From an uncultured Clostridia bacterium (lineage in GTDB: Bacteria > Bacillota > Clostridia > TANB77 > CAG-508), in contig CANQVJ010000002.1 of assembly GCA_947627295.1 (NCBI GenBank), positions 62,001 through 126,000 on the forward strand: a stretch of 64,000 bases of DNA, given 5' to 3'. Of this stretch, positions 7,460-16,039 are shown piece after piece. The stretch's first letter is position 1; every line of letters starts with the position of its first letter. The notes under the pieces are model-generated. The model was not told the DNA's origin, searched no databases, and worked only from the letters and a program-made list of their open reading frames with translations. The translations under genes and the position numbers were made by a program.

Positions 7460-8797
7460 ATGCAAGTTTCAATTATAGGAGCAGGGCTTGCTGGGTGCGA
7501 GGCAGCATACCAAATAGCAAACCAAGGAATAAAAGTAAAACTCTATGAAATGAAACCTAAAAAATATTCACCAGCACACACAAGCTCAGACTTTGCAGAA
7601 ATAGTATGTAGTAATTCATTTAAATCAAACCTTTTAACAAATGCATGTGGTTTGTTGAAAGAAGAATTAAGAAGATTAGGGTCACTTCTAATAGAAGTGG
7701 CTGATACTACTTGCGTTCCAGCAGGTCAAGCTTTGGCAGTAGATAGAAATGAATTTTCAAAAAAGGTAACTGCAAAAATAAAGGAACATCCTAATATAGA
7801 AATTGTTAATGAAGAGGTTACACAAATAGATAATGAAGGAATAACAATAATTGCAACAGGGCCTCTTACAAGTGATGCTTTGGCTACACAAATAGCTAAA
7901 CTAACAGGTATGAAAAAGTTGTATTTTTATGATGCAGCAGCTCCAATAATTGAAAAACAGAGTATAGATTTTAATATAGCTTTCTATGGAAACAGGTATG
8001 AGCAAGAAAAGAAAAAGGATGAAACAGTAGAAGATTGGCAACTTCGATTGAAAGACCAAGAGCCTAGTTATATAAATTTGCCAATGAGTGAGCAAGAGTA
8101 TGAAGAATTTTGGAAAGAGCTTGTAGAAGCTGAAGTTGTTACTTTACATGAGTTTGAAAAAAGAGAAATTTTTGAAGGTTGTATGCCAATAGAAATTATG
8201 GCAGGTCGCGGGGTGGATACCCTTCGATTTGGACCACTTAAGCCTGTTGGTTTTGACGACCCAAGAACAGCTAGAAGACCATATGCAGTGGTGCAACTAC
8301 GCCAAGACGATGCAGAAGCAAACCTATATAATATGGTAGGTTTTCAAACAAATTTGAAATATGGAGAACAAAAAAGGGTGTTTTCAAAAATCCCGGGGCT
8401 TGCAAATGCAGAGTTTATAAAATATGGGGTAATGCATAGAAATACTTATATAAATGGAAGTAAGTTGTTAAATAGTTCATATCAGCTAAAAGCAAATCCA
8501 CAAATATATTTTGCTGGCCAAATATCAGGAGTTGAAGGATATGTAGAATCAATTGCTTCAGGTATGGTGGCAGCACTAAATGTAATAAATCAAATAAAGA
8601 ATAAAGAAAAAATAGAATTTCCAGAAACTACAATGATAGGAGCGTTGGCAAAATATATTTCAACTCCAAATGAAAAGTTCCAACCAATGAACGCAAATTA
8701 TGGAATTCTTCCACCACTTGAAGGTAAAAGAATAAGAGATAAAAAAGAGCGTTACAAGCAGCTTGCAAACCGCAGCTTACAATATTTTAAAAACTAA
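7460..8797 (+). CDS. trmFO: tRNA (uracil-54-C5) methyltransferase, folate-dependent
   Basis: TrmFO is a flavoprotein that uses methylenetetrahydrofolate to make ribothymidine at position 54 of tRNA in many Gram-positive bacteria. The 445-residue length is normal for the family. The N-terminus has the FAD-binding GAGLAGCEAAYQ, followed by the family signature around CSNSFKSNLLTNACGLLKEE and PAGQALAVDR. IMAGRGVDTLRFGPLKPVG and GQISGVEGYVESIASG near the C-terminus are also typical. The start ATG at 7460 follows AGGGGGAAAA. It is only eight bases after the SNF2 gene, so it is likely co-transcribed, and ends at a strong hairpin at 8811-8839. Confidence 0.95.
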   Translation: MQVSIIGAGLAGCEAAYQIANQGIKVKLYEMKPKKYSPAHTSSDFAEIVCSNSFKSNLLTNACGLLKEELRRLGSLLIEVADTTCVPAGQALAVDRNEFSKKVTAKIKEHPNIEIVNEEVTQIDNEGITIIATGPLTSDALATQIAKLTGMKKLYFYDAAAPIIEKQSIDFNIAFYGNRYEQEKKKDETVEDWQLRLKDQEPSYINLPMSEQEYEEFWKELVEAEVVTLHEFEKREIFEGCMPIEIMAGRGVDTLRFGPLKPVGFDDPRTARRPYAVVQLRQDDAEANLYNMVGFQTNLKYGEQKRVFSKIPGLANAEFIKYGVMHRNTYINGSKLLNSSYQLKANPQIYFAGQISGVEGYVESIASGMVAALNVINQIKNKEKIEFPETTMIGALAKYISTPNEKFQPMNANYGILPPLEGKRIRDKKERYKQLANRSLQYFKN

Positions 8798-8810
8798 AAA
8801 ATTTGTTAAA

Positions 8811-8839
8811 AAAAAGAAGTCACAAAGACTTCTTTTTTT
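8811..8839. terminator. Bidirectional terminator
   Basis: AAAAAGAAGTC and GACTTCTTTTT form a perfect stem with a T run on both strands, serving trmFO and the convergent Spo0E-like gene. Confidence 0.88.
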
Positions 8840-8843
8840 GCAT

Positions 8844-8993
8844 TTATGCCACATTATAGTATTTAGCTATTAGTTGGTCTAACTCTACACTGATTTTTAA
8901 TATTTTTTCATAATCCTCATTTTGTAAAATACTTTGGTTAAGCTTTTCTCTTAATTCTTCAATTTGATCTTCCAACATGGCGACCAACCCCAT
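8844..8993 (-). CDS. Spo0E-like aspartyl-phosphate phosphatase
   Basis: A short gene of 49 codons (44 if the second ATG at 8978 is used). The C-terminus reads SVELDQLIAKYY, the signature of the Spo0E family, small two-helix proteins that dephosphorylate Spo0A~P and restrain sporulation. The rest is a coiled pair of helices rich in Glu, Asn and Gln, as expected. It has its own promoter at 9014-9042 and shares a terminator with trmFO. The start is uncertain: 8993 follows AAGAGAA, 8978 follows GGGG. It suggests that the organism has, or descends from, a Spo0A phosphorelay. Confidence 0.75.
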   Translation of the reverse strand: MGLVAMLEDQIEELREKLNQSILQNEDYEKILKISVELDQLIAKYYNVA

Positions 8994-9013
8994 TTCTCTT
9001 TTTTTATATCTAT

Positions 9014-9042
9014 AAATTACCATATTTTCCTTTTTTTGTCAA
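9014..9042 (-). promoter_or_regulatory. Promoter of the Spo0E-like gene
   Basis: TTGACA, 17 bases, TAATTT on the minus strand with TGG before the -10. Confidence 0.7.
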
Positions 9043-9067
9043 TACTTTTTTACAAATTTTTTCATTT

Positions 9068-10333
9068 TTAGTTTTTTATTATTGAGATTACCATTTTTTC
9101 TTCATTAAATATTTGGTTTAATATTTGTGTTGCATATTCTAAATTCACTGATTCAATTTCTTCTAAGTAGTCAAAACTGTTGATATCATTTATTGCATCT
9201 GATAAAAACATCCTTGCAATGTGTGAAACATCTTCAAACTCTTTGATTAGATTTCCATATAGTTTTTTGCGTAATCTTTCAAAATCTTCTTTATTTATTC
9301 CTTTTTCTTTTAATTCTGCTACTCTTTTCTTAAATTCTTGATATACCTTTTGAGGATCTTTAGATGTACCCCCAATTATTATGTGTGAATAGTCTCTTGA
9401 TGTTTCATATGAATAATTAAACTCTCCGAAAACTGTTCCTTCACTATATAGTTTTTGGTACATTTGTGAACTTGGTCCTACTAATAAATCTAGCAAGATT
9501 TCTATTGCTAAACCTGCTTTTACTTCTTCTTGCAATTTTCCAACTTTTATTCCTATTGTGTAAAGTGGTGTTGAAACTTGCATCTGTTCTTCTATTTTTT
9601 CTTGATTTATTTCTTCTGGTTCTTGTGGGTATATTCTTTTTATTTCACCATTTGCAGGTGTTTCAATTAAACGCTTTTTAACTTCTTCTAATAATTCTTC
9701 TGGTTCAAAATCTCCACATATTACAAGTATCATATTAGAAGGATTGTAAAATGTGTTATAACATTTATATAATGTTTCTTTTGTGATTTTGCTTATTGAT
9801 TCGACGGTGCCGGCCGTGTCGATTCTAACTGGGTGATATTTGTACATTGCTTTTATTGCATTTAGATATACTCTCCATTCTGGAGTATCTTCATACATTT
9901 TTATTTCTTGAGCTATTATTCCCTTTTCTTTTTCGACATTTTCGTCTGTGAAGTATGGGTGTTGGACTGTGTGCATTAATTCTGTAAGTGCTTCATAGAA
10001 ATTTTCTATTCCTTCAAAAAGGTAGGCAGTTTGGTCGTTTGTAGTATAGGCATTTGCCGATACTCCCATTGATGTTAGTGCAAATAGACTATCTGTACCA
10101 TTTTCTTGCTCAAACATTTTGTGCTCTAAAAAGTGTGCTATTCCGTTTGGAACTTTTGTAGCTTCAGTTTCTCCTGGAACAATGAATTCACTGTCGTTTG
10201 AACCATATTTTGTTCCCCATATTACATATTTTTTCTGCACATCTTTTTTTGGTATTATCATAACTGTTAAGCCATTTTCTAGCTTTTCAGTATATAGCTT
10301 TTCTTTTACTTTTAAATTTTCTATTACCTGCAT
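9068..10333 (-). CDS. M16 family peptidase (YmfH-like, active subunit)
   Basis: A 421-residue member of the M16 (pitrilysin) zinc peptidases. The inverted zinc motif HFLEH is present near residue 68, with the downstream Glu region EKEKGIIAQEI, so this member should be catalytic. DTAGTVESI and the R/Y region in the C-terminal half also fit the family. Its ATG at 10333 is two bases after the stop of the second M16 gene, whose protein lacks the zinc motif; the pair resembles the YmfF/YmfH arrangement of Bacillus and probably forms a heterodimer. The substrate is unknown. A GC-rich codon cluster occurs at 9800-9826. Confidence 0.9.
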   Translation of the reverse strand: MQVIENLKVKEKLYTEKLENGLTVMIIPKKDVQKKYVIWGTKYGSNDSEFIVPGETEATKVPNGIAHFLEHKMFEQENGTDSLFALTSMGVSANAYTTNDQTAYLFEGIENFYEALTELMHTVQHPYFTDENVEKEKGIIAQEIKMYEDTPEWRVYLNAIKAMYKYHPVRIDTAGTVESISKITKETLYKCYNTFYNPSNMILVICGDFEPEELLEEVKKRLIETPANGEIKRIYPQEPEEINQEKIEEQMQVSTPLYTIGIKVGKLQEEVKAGLAIEILLDLLVGPSSQMYQKLYSEGTVFGEFNYSYETSRDYSHIIIGGTSKDPQKVYQEFKKRVAELKEKGINKEDFERLRKKLYGNLIKEFEDVSHIARMFLSDAINDINSFDYLEEIESVNLEYATQILNQIFNEEKMVISIIKN

Positions 10334-10334
10334 T

Positions 10335-11615
10335 TTACTCTCCCCTCTTTAAGAAATAGATTGTATCTATTGATATTTTTTTAGCAATATTTATGACTTC
10401 TTCTTTTGTTACTTCATTTATTTTTTTCATGTATTCTTTTATTTCCATATTTTCTTTGGCAAGCTCTTGGCTGAAGTAGTAAGTTATTTGTGTATCTTGC
10501 TCGTCATATGTTGCCTTTAAACCTTCTGTAATTACCTGTTTTGCCTCATTGAAATCTTCTTCTGTGAAATTACCTTCTTCCATATCTTTTAACTGCTCTT
10601 TGATAATTTTAAGGGCTTTTTCATAATTTTCTATTTCAATTCCTGTTCTTATAAATATTGCATTTTTAAGCCTGATATAATTTGAAGCTGCAGTATATGC
10701 TAAATGTGCCTTTTCTCTAACATTTCTAAATATTTTTGAATTTGCACTTCCACCAAGTATTGCATTATATACTACTGTTGCTATTTTTTCTTTTTGGTTT
10801 TGAGCTTTTACATTTAGACCAATTATTAGTTTGCCTTGGCTAACTTCCATTTTTTCTTCAACTAATTTTTCTTGGCTATCTTCCCTATTTTCTATTTCTA
10901 CTTCAGAATAGATAGGTTCTCTTTCTTGTAATTTTTTAAAGTCTTTATTTTGATTTAATAATTCTATTATTTCTTTTTCTTCTGGTAAGTTTCCTGACAT
11001 GTATATATCTATTTTGCAGTTTTGGATTAGGTTTTGATAGAACTCATATAGCTCTTTATTTTGTATGTTTTCTATTTCTTCTATTTTTCCATATTTAAAT
11101 ATTCCATATGGCTCACCCTTAAACATTTCCTCTATGCATCTGTCTAAGGAATATCTTGCTTTATTATCTTTTCTCATTTCAATTATTTGCTTTAGGGTGT
11201 TCTTTTCTTTTTCAAAATATTCTTCTTTGAAACCACCGTTTTCTGAATATGGACTAATGGCTATTTCTAAAATCATTTCCAATGCCTTTTTCCACATTTT
11301 ATCTTCTGATTGTGGAAGAAACTCGTCATTTACTGTTTCTATATAAAATTTGTAAATTTGATTATTTCCCATTTTATCTATTCCATTATCAAATTCACAA
11401 CCATACATTTCTTCTAACTTTTTGCTTATTTCTTCTTGTGACGGAATTGTGGCAGTTCCCCTTCTTAATAATAATGCTGCTAATGCATTTTTTGTAACTG
11501 TTTGTTCTTCCAATTTTGTGGTTAAATATATTGACATTAGGTTTGTTTTAAACTTTTGAGTGTTTATTGTATGCAAGGTTATACCTTTTTTTATTTCTGT
11601 TTTATTTTCTTGCAT
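10335..11615 (-). CDS. M16 family peptidase-like protein (YmfF-like, inactive)
   Basis: A 426-residue M16-fold protein with no HxxEH. The region where the motif should be reads LAALLLRRGTATIPSQEEIS. The C-terminal half has the typical NVREKAHLAYTAASNYIRL sequence that forms the second active-site contribution in two-chain M16 enzymes. It is therefore the non-catalytic partner of the protein encoded directly downstream. The ATG at 11615 follows AAGGGGGAAGATAA. rpsU lies upstream with its own hairpin in between (11648-11676), so the pair may be transcribed by read-through. Confidence 0.88.
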   Translation of the reverse strand: MQENKTEIKKGITLHTINTQKFKTNLMSIYLTTKLEEQTVTKNALAALLLRRGTATIPSQEEISKKLEEMYGCEFDNGIDKMGNNQIYKFYIETVNDEFLPQSEDKMWKKALEMILEIAISPYSENGGFKEEYFEKEKNTLKQIIEMRKDNKARYSLDRCIEEMFKGEPYGIFKYGKIEEIENIQNKELYEFYQNLIQNCKIDIYMSGNLPEEKEIIELLNQNKDFKKLQEREPIYSEVEIENREDSQEKLVEEKMEVSQGKLIIGLNVKAQNQKEKIATVVYNAILGGSANSKIFRNVREKAHLAYTAASNYIRLKNAIFIRTGIEIENYEKALKIIKEQLKDMEEGNFTEEDFNEAKQVITEGLKATYDEQDTQITYYFSQELAKENMEIKEYMKKINEVTKEEVINIAKKISIDTIYFLKRGE

Positions 11616-11647
11616 TTATCTTCCCCCTTATTGTTTTTAGTATATAC

Positions 11648-11676
11648 AAAGGAGTGGCCTTTTAAACCACCCCTTT
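11648..11676 (-). terminator. Hairpin after rpsU, possible weak terminator
   Basis: AAAGGGGTGG and CCACTCCTTT pair (one G-T) around a nine-base loop on the minus strand. No T run follows, so termination may be partial. Confidence 0.45.
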
Positions 11677-11685
11677 TATGTATTT

Positions 11686-11856
11686 TTAAAATTTTCTTTT
11701 CCTAGCTGCCTCTGATTTCTTTTTTCTTCTAACGCTAGGTTTTTCATAATGCTCTCTTTTGCGTACTTCTTGCATTACGCCTGCTCTAGCACATTGTCTT
11801 TTAAATTTTCTTAGTGCTTCTTCTATATTACCATCTTTAACCTTTACCTCTGACAT
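11686..11856 (-). CDS. rpsU: 30S ribosomal protein S21
   Basis: A 56-residue, strongly basic protein. [18 protein letters not shown] at the start and the Arg/Lys-rich tail are diagnostic for bS21, which sits on the small subunit near the anti-Shine-Dalgarno sequence. The start at 11856 is chosen because AAGGAGG lies just upstream; a longer reading frame to 11925 would run back through the leader hairpin. A near-perfect promoter at 11917-11945 and a perfect 8-bp inverted repeat at 11876-11894 in the leader suggest independent control. Confidence 0.95.
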   Translation of the reverse strand: MSEVKVKDGNIEEALRKFKRQCARAGVMQEVRKREHYEKPSVRRKKKSEAARKRKF

Positions 11857-11875
11857 TTTATTCCCCTCCTTCCGG

Positions 11876-11894
11876 CATACATAGATTATGTATG
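11876..11894 (-). promoter_or_regulatory. Perfect inverted repeat in the rpsU leader
   Basis: CATACATA and TATGTATG are separated by three bases, between the promoter and the ribosome binding site. It could be an RNA hairpin or a protein operator. Confidence 0.5.
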
Positions 11895-11916
11895 TGGGTT
11901 TTCCATAACATGATAT

Positions 11917-11945
11917 ATTATACATAAATACTGCTTATTTGTCAA
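11917..11945 (-). promoter_or_regulatory. Consensus promoter of rpsU
   Basis: TTGACA, 17 bases, TATAAT on the minus strand. The -35 lies within the last codons of nrdG. Confidence 0.88.
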
Positions 11946-12462
11946 GTGTAAATAGCACAGCTTTTTTATTTTTTATAGATTCTGGCACATCTATAATCCT
12001 TTGATTAGTTGAGCCTCTAAATCTTAAGCCCACTTTTTTGTTTTCTTCTTCAAATTTTCCGTCGACTATAACATCTATGCATTTTAGTAGTTTATTGGTT
12101 TCTTCTAGGTTTTCACACATGTTTCCTAATACATCTTTTTCGAAATCATATCCAGTATAACACCATATTGTTTTGTTTGGAAATCTCTGTTTTACTTTTT
12201 CTACAAGTTCAACTAAACCTTTTTGATTTTCTGGTTCAAGTGGCTCACCACCAAGTAGTGTCAACCCTTCTACATAAGGTTTTTCTAATTCTTCCATTAT
12301 TTTATCTTCTGCTTCTTTGCAATATTGGTTTCCATATTGAAAGTCCCATGCCTGTGGATTAAAGCACCCTTTACAATGATGCCTACAACCACTAACAAAT
12401 AGTGATACTCTTACTCCTGTGCCATTTGCTACATCTGCTACTTTTATATCTGCATAATTCAT
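11935..12462 (-). CDS. nrdG: Anaerobic ribonucleotide reductase activating protein
   Basis: A 175-residue radical-SAM enzyme. GCRHHCKGC provides the CxxxCxxC motif that holds the 4Fe-4S cluster and SAM, and LLGGEPL is the GGE motif. NrdG generates the glycyl radical on NrdD, allowing deoxyribonucleotide synthesis without oxygen; this fits a strict or facultative anaerobe. nrdD is not in the window. The gene lies between the J-like protein gene (12476) and rpsU, whose promoter overlaps its 3' end. Confidence 0.93.
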   Translation of the reverse strand: MNYADIKVADVANGTGVRVSLFVSGCRHHCKGCFNPQAWDFQYGNQYCKEAEDKIMEELEKPYVEGLTLLGGEPLEPENQKGLVELVEKVKQRFPNKTIWCYTGYDFEKDVLGNMCENLEETNKLLKCIDVIVDGKFEEENKKVGLRFRGSTNQRIIDVPESIKNKKAVLFTLDK

Positions 12463-12475
12463 TTTTTGTTCCCCC

Positions 12476-12982
12476 TTACTTCATTAGTAGAAATGATTTC
12501 ATGAACCCGTTTGTAAATGGTATGAAATATAGTATAGCTCCTATTGCAACCACTATTCCAATTGCTGCAAGTAGTGCTAATATTCCCGTTTTTGACGGCT
12601 TTTTTAGCTTTATTTCTGGTAGATTTGATATAACATTTTTTGATAGGTCTGACATTTCTTGAAACATACCTTTTGACTTTTTCTTTTTTTGTGGAGCGTT
12701 ACGCTCTTCTAATTCTTCTATTTTCTTTAGAATTTTTTCTTCTTCAATTTTTTGCTCTTCTGTTGATAATCCTAAATCTTTGTTATATTGTTTTTTTAAA
12801 AATTCGTCTGATAAAATGCTATATGCTTCTTTTACATCTGCTAAACGCTTTTCTACAACTTTGCGTGCTTCTCCTGAAAAGTCATTTGGGTTATATCTTT
12901 TTATTATTGATTTATATGCTCGCTCTATTTCTAGCTGCGAAGCTGTTTCTTTTACTTCTAATATTTCATAATAGTTTTTCAT
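12476..12982 (-). CDS. Membrane-anchored J-domain-like protein
   Basis: A 168-residue protein. It opens with a J-domain (NYYEILEVKETASQLEIERAY) and has a hydrophobic helix near residues 135-160. The HPD motif essential for stimulating DnaK is replaced by NPN (context KRYNPNDFSG), so it is probably not an active Hsp70 cochaperone. The middle is charged and coiled. It sits between ftsH and nrdG in the same orientation. A second membrane J protein at 62966 keeps HPD. A scaffold or membrane quality-control role is possible but unsupported. Confidence 0.82.
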   Translation of the reverse strand: MKNYYEILEVKETASQLEIERAYKSIIKRYNPNDFSGEARKVVEKRLADVKEAYSILSDEFLKKQYNKDLGLSTEEQKIEEEKILKKIEELEERNAPQKKKKSKGMFQEMSDLSKNVISNLPEIKLKKPSKTGILALLAAIGIVVAIGAILYFIPFTNGFMKSFLLMK

Positions 12983-13063
12983 TTGTCACCTCTTGCTTTT
13001 ATTCTATCTCAACGAAAAAAAAATATCAATAATTTTTTAAAAATTACTGATATTTTTTTCGAT

Positions 13064-14872
13064 TTATGCTTCTCCAAAAATTTCTTCAAATTCGTCTGCT
13101 TCGATTTTTTCTTTTTCTAGTAAGATTTCTGCAACTCTGTGTAATTTATCTATGTGATCTGTTAGTATTTGTTTTGCTCTGTTGTATGCTTCATCCACTA
13201 TTCTTTTTATTTCTTTATCTACTACTGCTGCAGTTTCTTCTGAGAAGTCTTTTGTATGGCCAAAATCTCTTCCTAAGAATACTTCATTGTTGTCTTCTCC
13301 AACTGTTATTGAACCAACCTTCTCACTCATTCCGTATTTTGTTACCATATTTCTTGCAATTGCTGTAGCTCTTTGAATATCGTTACTTGCTCCTGTTGAA
13401 ATGTCGTTTAATATTAAACTTTCTGCAACTCTACCACCTAGCAATGATACAATGTTTTCTTCCATTTCTGTTTTTGACATAAATGATTTATCTTCTGTTG
13501 GCCTATACATTGTGTAACCTCCAGCCATTCCTCTAGGTACTATTGAAATTTGATGAACAGGGTCTTGTGTTTCAAGGTAATGACTAACTACGGCATGGCC
13601 ACCCTCATGATATGCTACTAATTTGTTTTCTTTTTCGCTTCTAACTCTTGTTTTCTTTTCAGGTCCCATAGTTACTTTAACCATGGCATCTTCTATTTCT
13701 TTCATTCCAATTTCTTTTAAATTTCTTCTAGCTGCTAAAAGTGCTGCTTCGTTTAATACATTTTCTAGGTCTGCTCCTGCAAAACCTGATGTATTTTTTG
13801 CTATTACTTTTAAATCAACATCTTCGCCGATTCTTTTCTTTCTTGAGTGTACTTCTAGTATTTGCTCTCTTGCTTTTACATCTGGTGCTCCAACTACTAT
13901 TTGTCTATCAAACCTTCCTGCTCTAAGTAGTGCTTTATCTAGAACATCAGGTCTGTTTGTAGCAGCTAACACTATTACACCTTCATTTTCTGAGAATCCG
14001 TCCATTTCAACTAATAGTTGATTTAATGTTTGTTCTCTTTCATCATGACCACCACCAAGGCCTGCGCCTCTTTGACGGCCGACGGCGTCGATTTCGTCTA
14101 TAAATATTATACATGGAGAATTTCTTTTGGCTTGTTCGAATAAATCTCTAACTCTTGATGCACCTACACCTACGAACATTTCTACAAAGTCTGAACCACT
14201 TATTATAAAAAATGGAACTCCTGCTTCTCCTGCTGTTGCTTTTGCAAGTAATGTTTTACCTGTTCCTGGTCCACCTACTAATAGAACTCCTTTTGGTATT
14301 CTTGCTCCCATGTCTGTGAATTTCTTTGGATTTTTTAGAAATTCAACTATTTCTTCAAGTTCTTGCTTTTCTTCATCAACTCCTGCAACATCTGCAAATG
14401 ATATTTTGTTTTTGTCGGCCGGCGTCATCATTCTAGCTTTGCTCTTTCCAAATGTCATTGTTTTGCCGCCACCTTGACCTGCAGTGCCACTCATCATGAA
14501 GAACCAGAATATGAAGAATATTATTAGAATTCCAAATGGTGTTAATAAGCTTAGAACTGTAACTAATATAGATTCAGATTTTTCTTCTAATGTAAATGCT
14601 TCATTTTTTAGATATTCTTCTGAATATGTTAAGAAACTTCCCATATCAGGTATGTTTGTATCTTTTGGTTGAGCTTTATCTTTTAATTTTACTGTGGCTG
14701 AAGTTCCGTCAGATTCTATTGATACAGATTCTACATTTCCTTCACTGATTTCTGTTAATAATTCTGAGTATTTCATTTTTGAGCTACTGTTTTCCATTAA
14801 TGCTGACAGTATAACTATAAATATTACTCCTATTATTAGCCAAGTTGCTAATGTTTTTATTCCCTTTTTCAA
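13064..14872 (-). CDS. ftsH: ATP-dependent zinc metalloprotease FtsH
   Basis: A 602-residue membrane AAA+ protease that degrades misfolded membrane proteins and regulators. There are two N-terminal membrane helices (about residues 8-25 and 105-127), Walker A GGPGTGKT near residue 200, Walker [12 protein letters not shown], the second region of homology with [20 protein letters not shown], and the zinc motif HEGGH near residue 425. The length is typical. The start follows AAAGGAGGAAC. A promoter at 14912-14940 lies between tilS and ftsH, so it can be transcribed alone as well as from upstream. Confidence 0.97.
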   Translation of the reverse strand: MKKGIKTLATWLIIGVIFIVILSALMENSSSKMKYSELLTEISEGNVESVSIESDGTSATVKLKDKAQPKDTNIPDMGSFLTYSEEYLKNEAFTLEEKSESILVTVLSLLTPFGILIIFFIFWFFMMSGTAGQGGGKTMTFGKSKARMMTPADKNKISFADVAGVDEEKQELEEIVEFLKNPKKFTDMGARIPKGVLLVGGPGTGKTLLAKATAGEAGVPFFIISGSDFVEMFVGVGASRVRDLFEQAKRNSPCIIFIDEIDAVGRQRGAGLGGGHDEREQTLNQLLVEMDGFSENEGVIVLAATNRPDVLDKALLRAGRFDRQIVVGAPDVKAREQILEVHSRKKRIGEDVDLKVIAKNTSGFAGADLENVLNEAALLAARRNLKEIGMKEIEDAMVKVTMGPEKKTRVRSEKENKLVAYHEGGHAVVSHYLETQDPVHQISIVPRGMAGGYTMYRPTEDKSFMSKTEMEENIVSLLGGRVAESLILNDISTGASNDIQRATAIARNMVTKYGMSEKVGSITVGEDNNEVFLGRDFGHTKDFSEETAAVVDKEIKRIVDEAYNRAKQILTDHIDKLHRVAEILLEKEKIEADEFEEIFGEA

Positions 14873-14911
14873 TATAAGTTCCTCCTTTAAAGTATTTTTA
14901 TCCTATTTTGA

Positions 14912-14940
14912 TTTATAACATATATTTTTTTGTTTTTCAA
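14912..14940 (-). promoter_or_regulatory. Promoter of ftsH
   Basis: TTGAAA, 17 bases, TATAAA on the minus strand, about 40 bases before the ftsH start. Confidence 0.68.
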
Positions 14941-15001
14941 CACTTTTTTATATGTCTTTTTTATTACATTTTGGCTTGATTTAGGCTTTTGTTACGGATA
15001 C

Positions 15002-15987
15002 TTAACCTTCCTTAGTTATGGTAATTTTGTGATTTTTTACTAAAATTTTTGTTTTTTTGTTTGGTGTTAGATACTTGTTGCCTATGTTGTTTTGGCACAG
15101 TTTTATTATATCTTCTATATGTATTTTTTCTATATTTTTTGCCGAGCCAAATAATTTTGTTATGCTATATAGTAAAAGCCTTGATTTGACTGCCTTTTCC
15201 TCATTATTGAATTTTTTTAAATCCAATATTATTTTTTTGTTTTTTTCTTCTGCTATTAAAATTTGTTCATACTTTTTTTGAATTTCTTCTTTTAAATAGT
15301 TATCTTCTTCTTTTATTAGGTTCGATAATCTATTTAATGTTTCTATTATATTTGGATTGAATTCCTTTTGAACATACGGAATCACTATGTTTCTGATTTT
15401 ATTTCTTGTGTATTCGTTTTCTAAATTTGTTTTATCTATTTTTGGATCAAGCTGATTTTCCCTGCAATACTCTTCTATTTCTTCTCTTGAACATTTAAGT
15501 AGTGGCCTAATATATTTTCCTGTTTTTAATTCAATTCCCCTTAACCCTTGTATTCCTGTGCCTCTTAAGATATTCATTATTACTGTTTCTGCCAAATCGT
15601 TTTTATTGTGTGCTATTGATATTTTATTTGCATTTGTATTTTTTAGTACTTCTTCAAAAAATTCATATCTTACTTTTCTTCCTGTTTCTTCTAATCCTGC
15701 TTTATTATTATTTGCCAATTTTTGTATGTCTATTCTTTTTGAATAGAATTCAATACCCATTTGCTCACACATTTTTTCTACATATTGCTCATCTTCTTTG
15801 GCTTCTTTTCTGACCAAATGATTTACATGTGCAACTACTAATTCTATTTCTAAATCTTCTTTTAAATTATTTAAGATATGAAGCATTGCCGTAGAATCTG
15901 GACCGACCGAGATACGGCAAGAACTATTTTATCTTTTGGTTCAATTAATTTATTTTCTTTTATTACTTTTAGAACCTTGTTTAACAT
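15002..15987 (-). CDS. tilS: tRNA(Ile)-lysidine synthase, frameshifted in the P-loop
   Basis: TilS adds lysine to C34 of tRNA(Ile2) so that it reads AUA. The real start is the ATG at 15987 behind AAGGAGA. The first residues read MLNKVLKVIKEN and lead to IVLAVS, where the PP-loop SGGPDST should follow. Two extra bases (plus-strand G at 15905 and 15909) break the frame exactly there; removing both restores VSGGPDSTAMLHIL. The downstream frame from an internal ATG at 15886 lacks the P-loop and would not be a working start. Repaired, the protein has about 327 residues, a short TilS without the usual long C-terminal extension. The gene is essential, so the break is suspicious. Confidence 0.85.
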
Positions 15988-16039
15988 GTTTTCTCCTTTC
16001 AAAATTTAAGAAAAGGCACTATAATATACGCGCCTTTGT

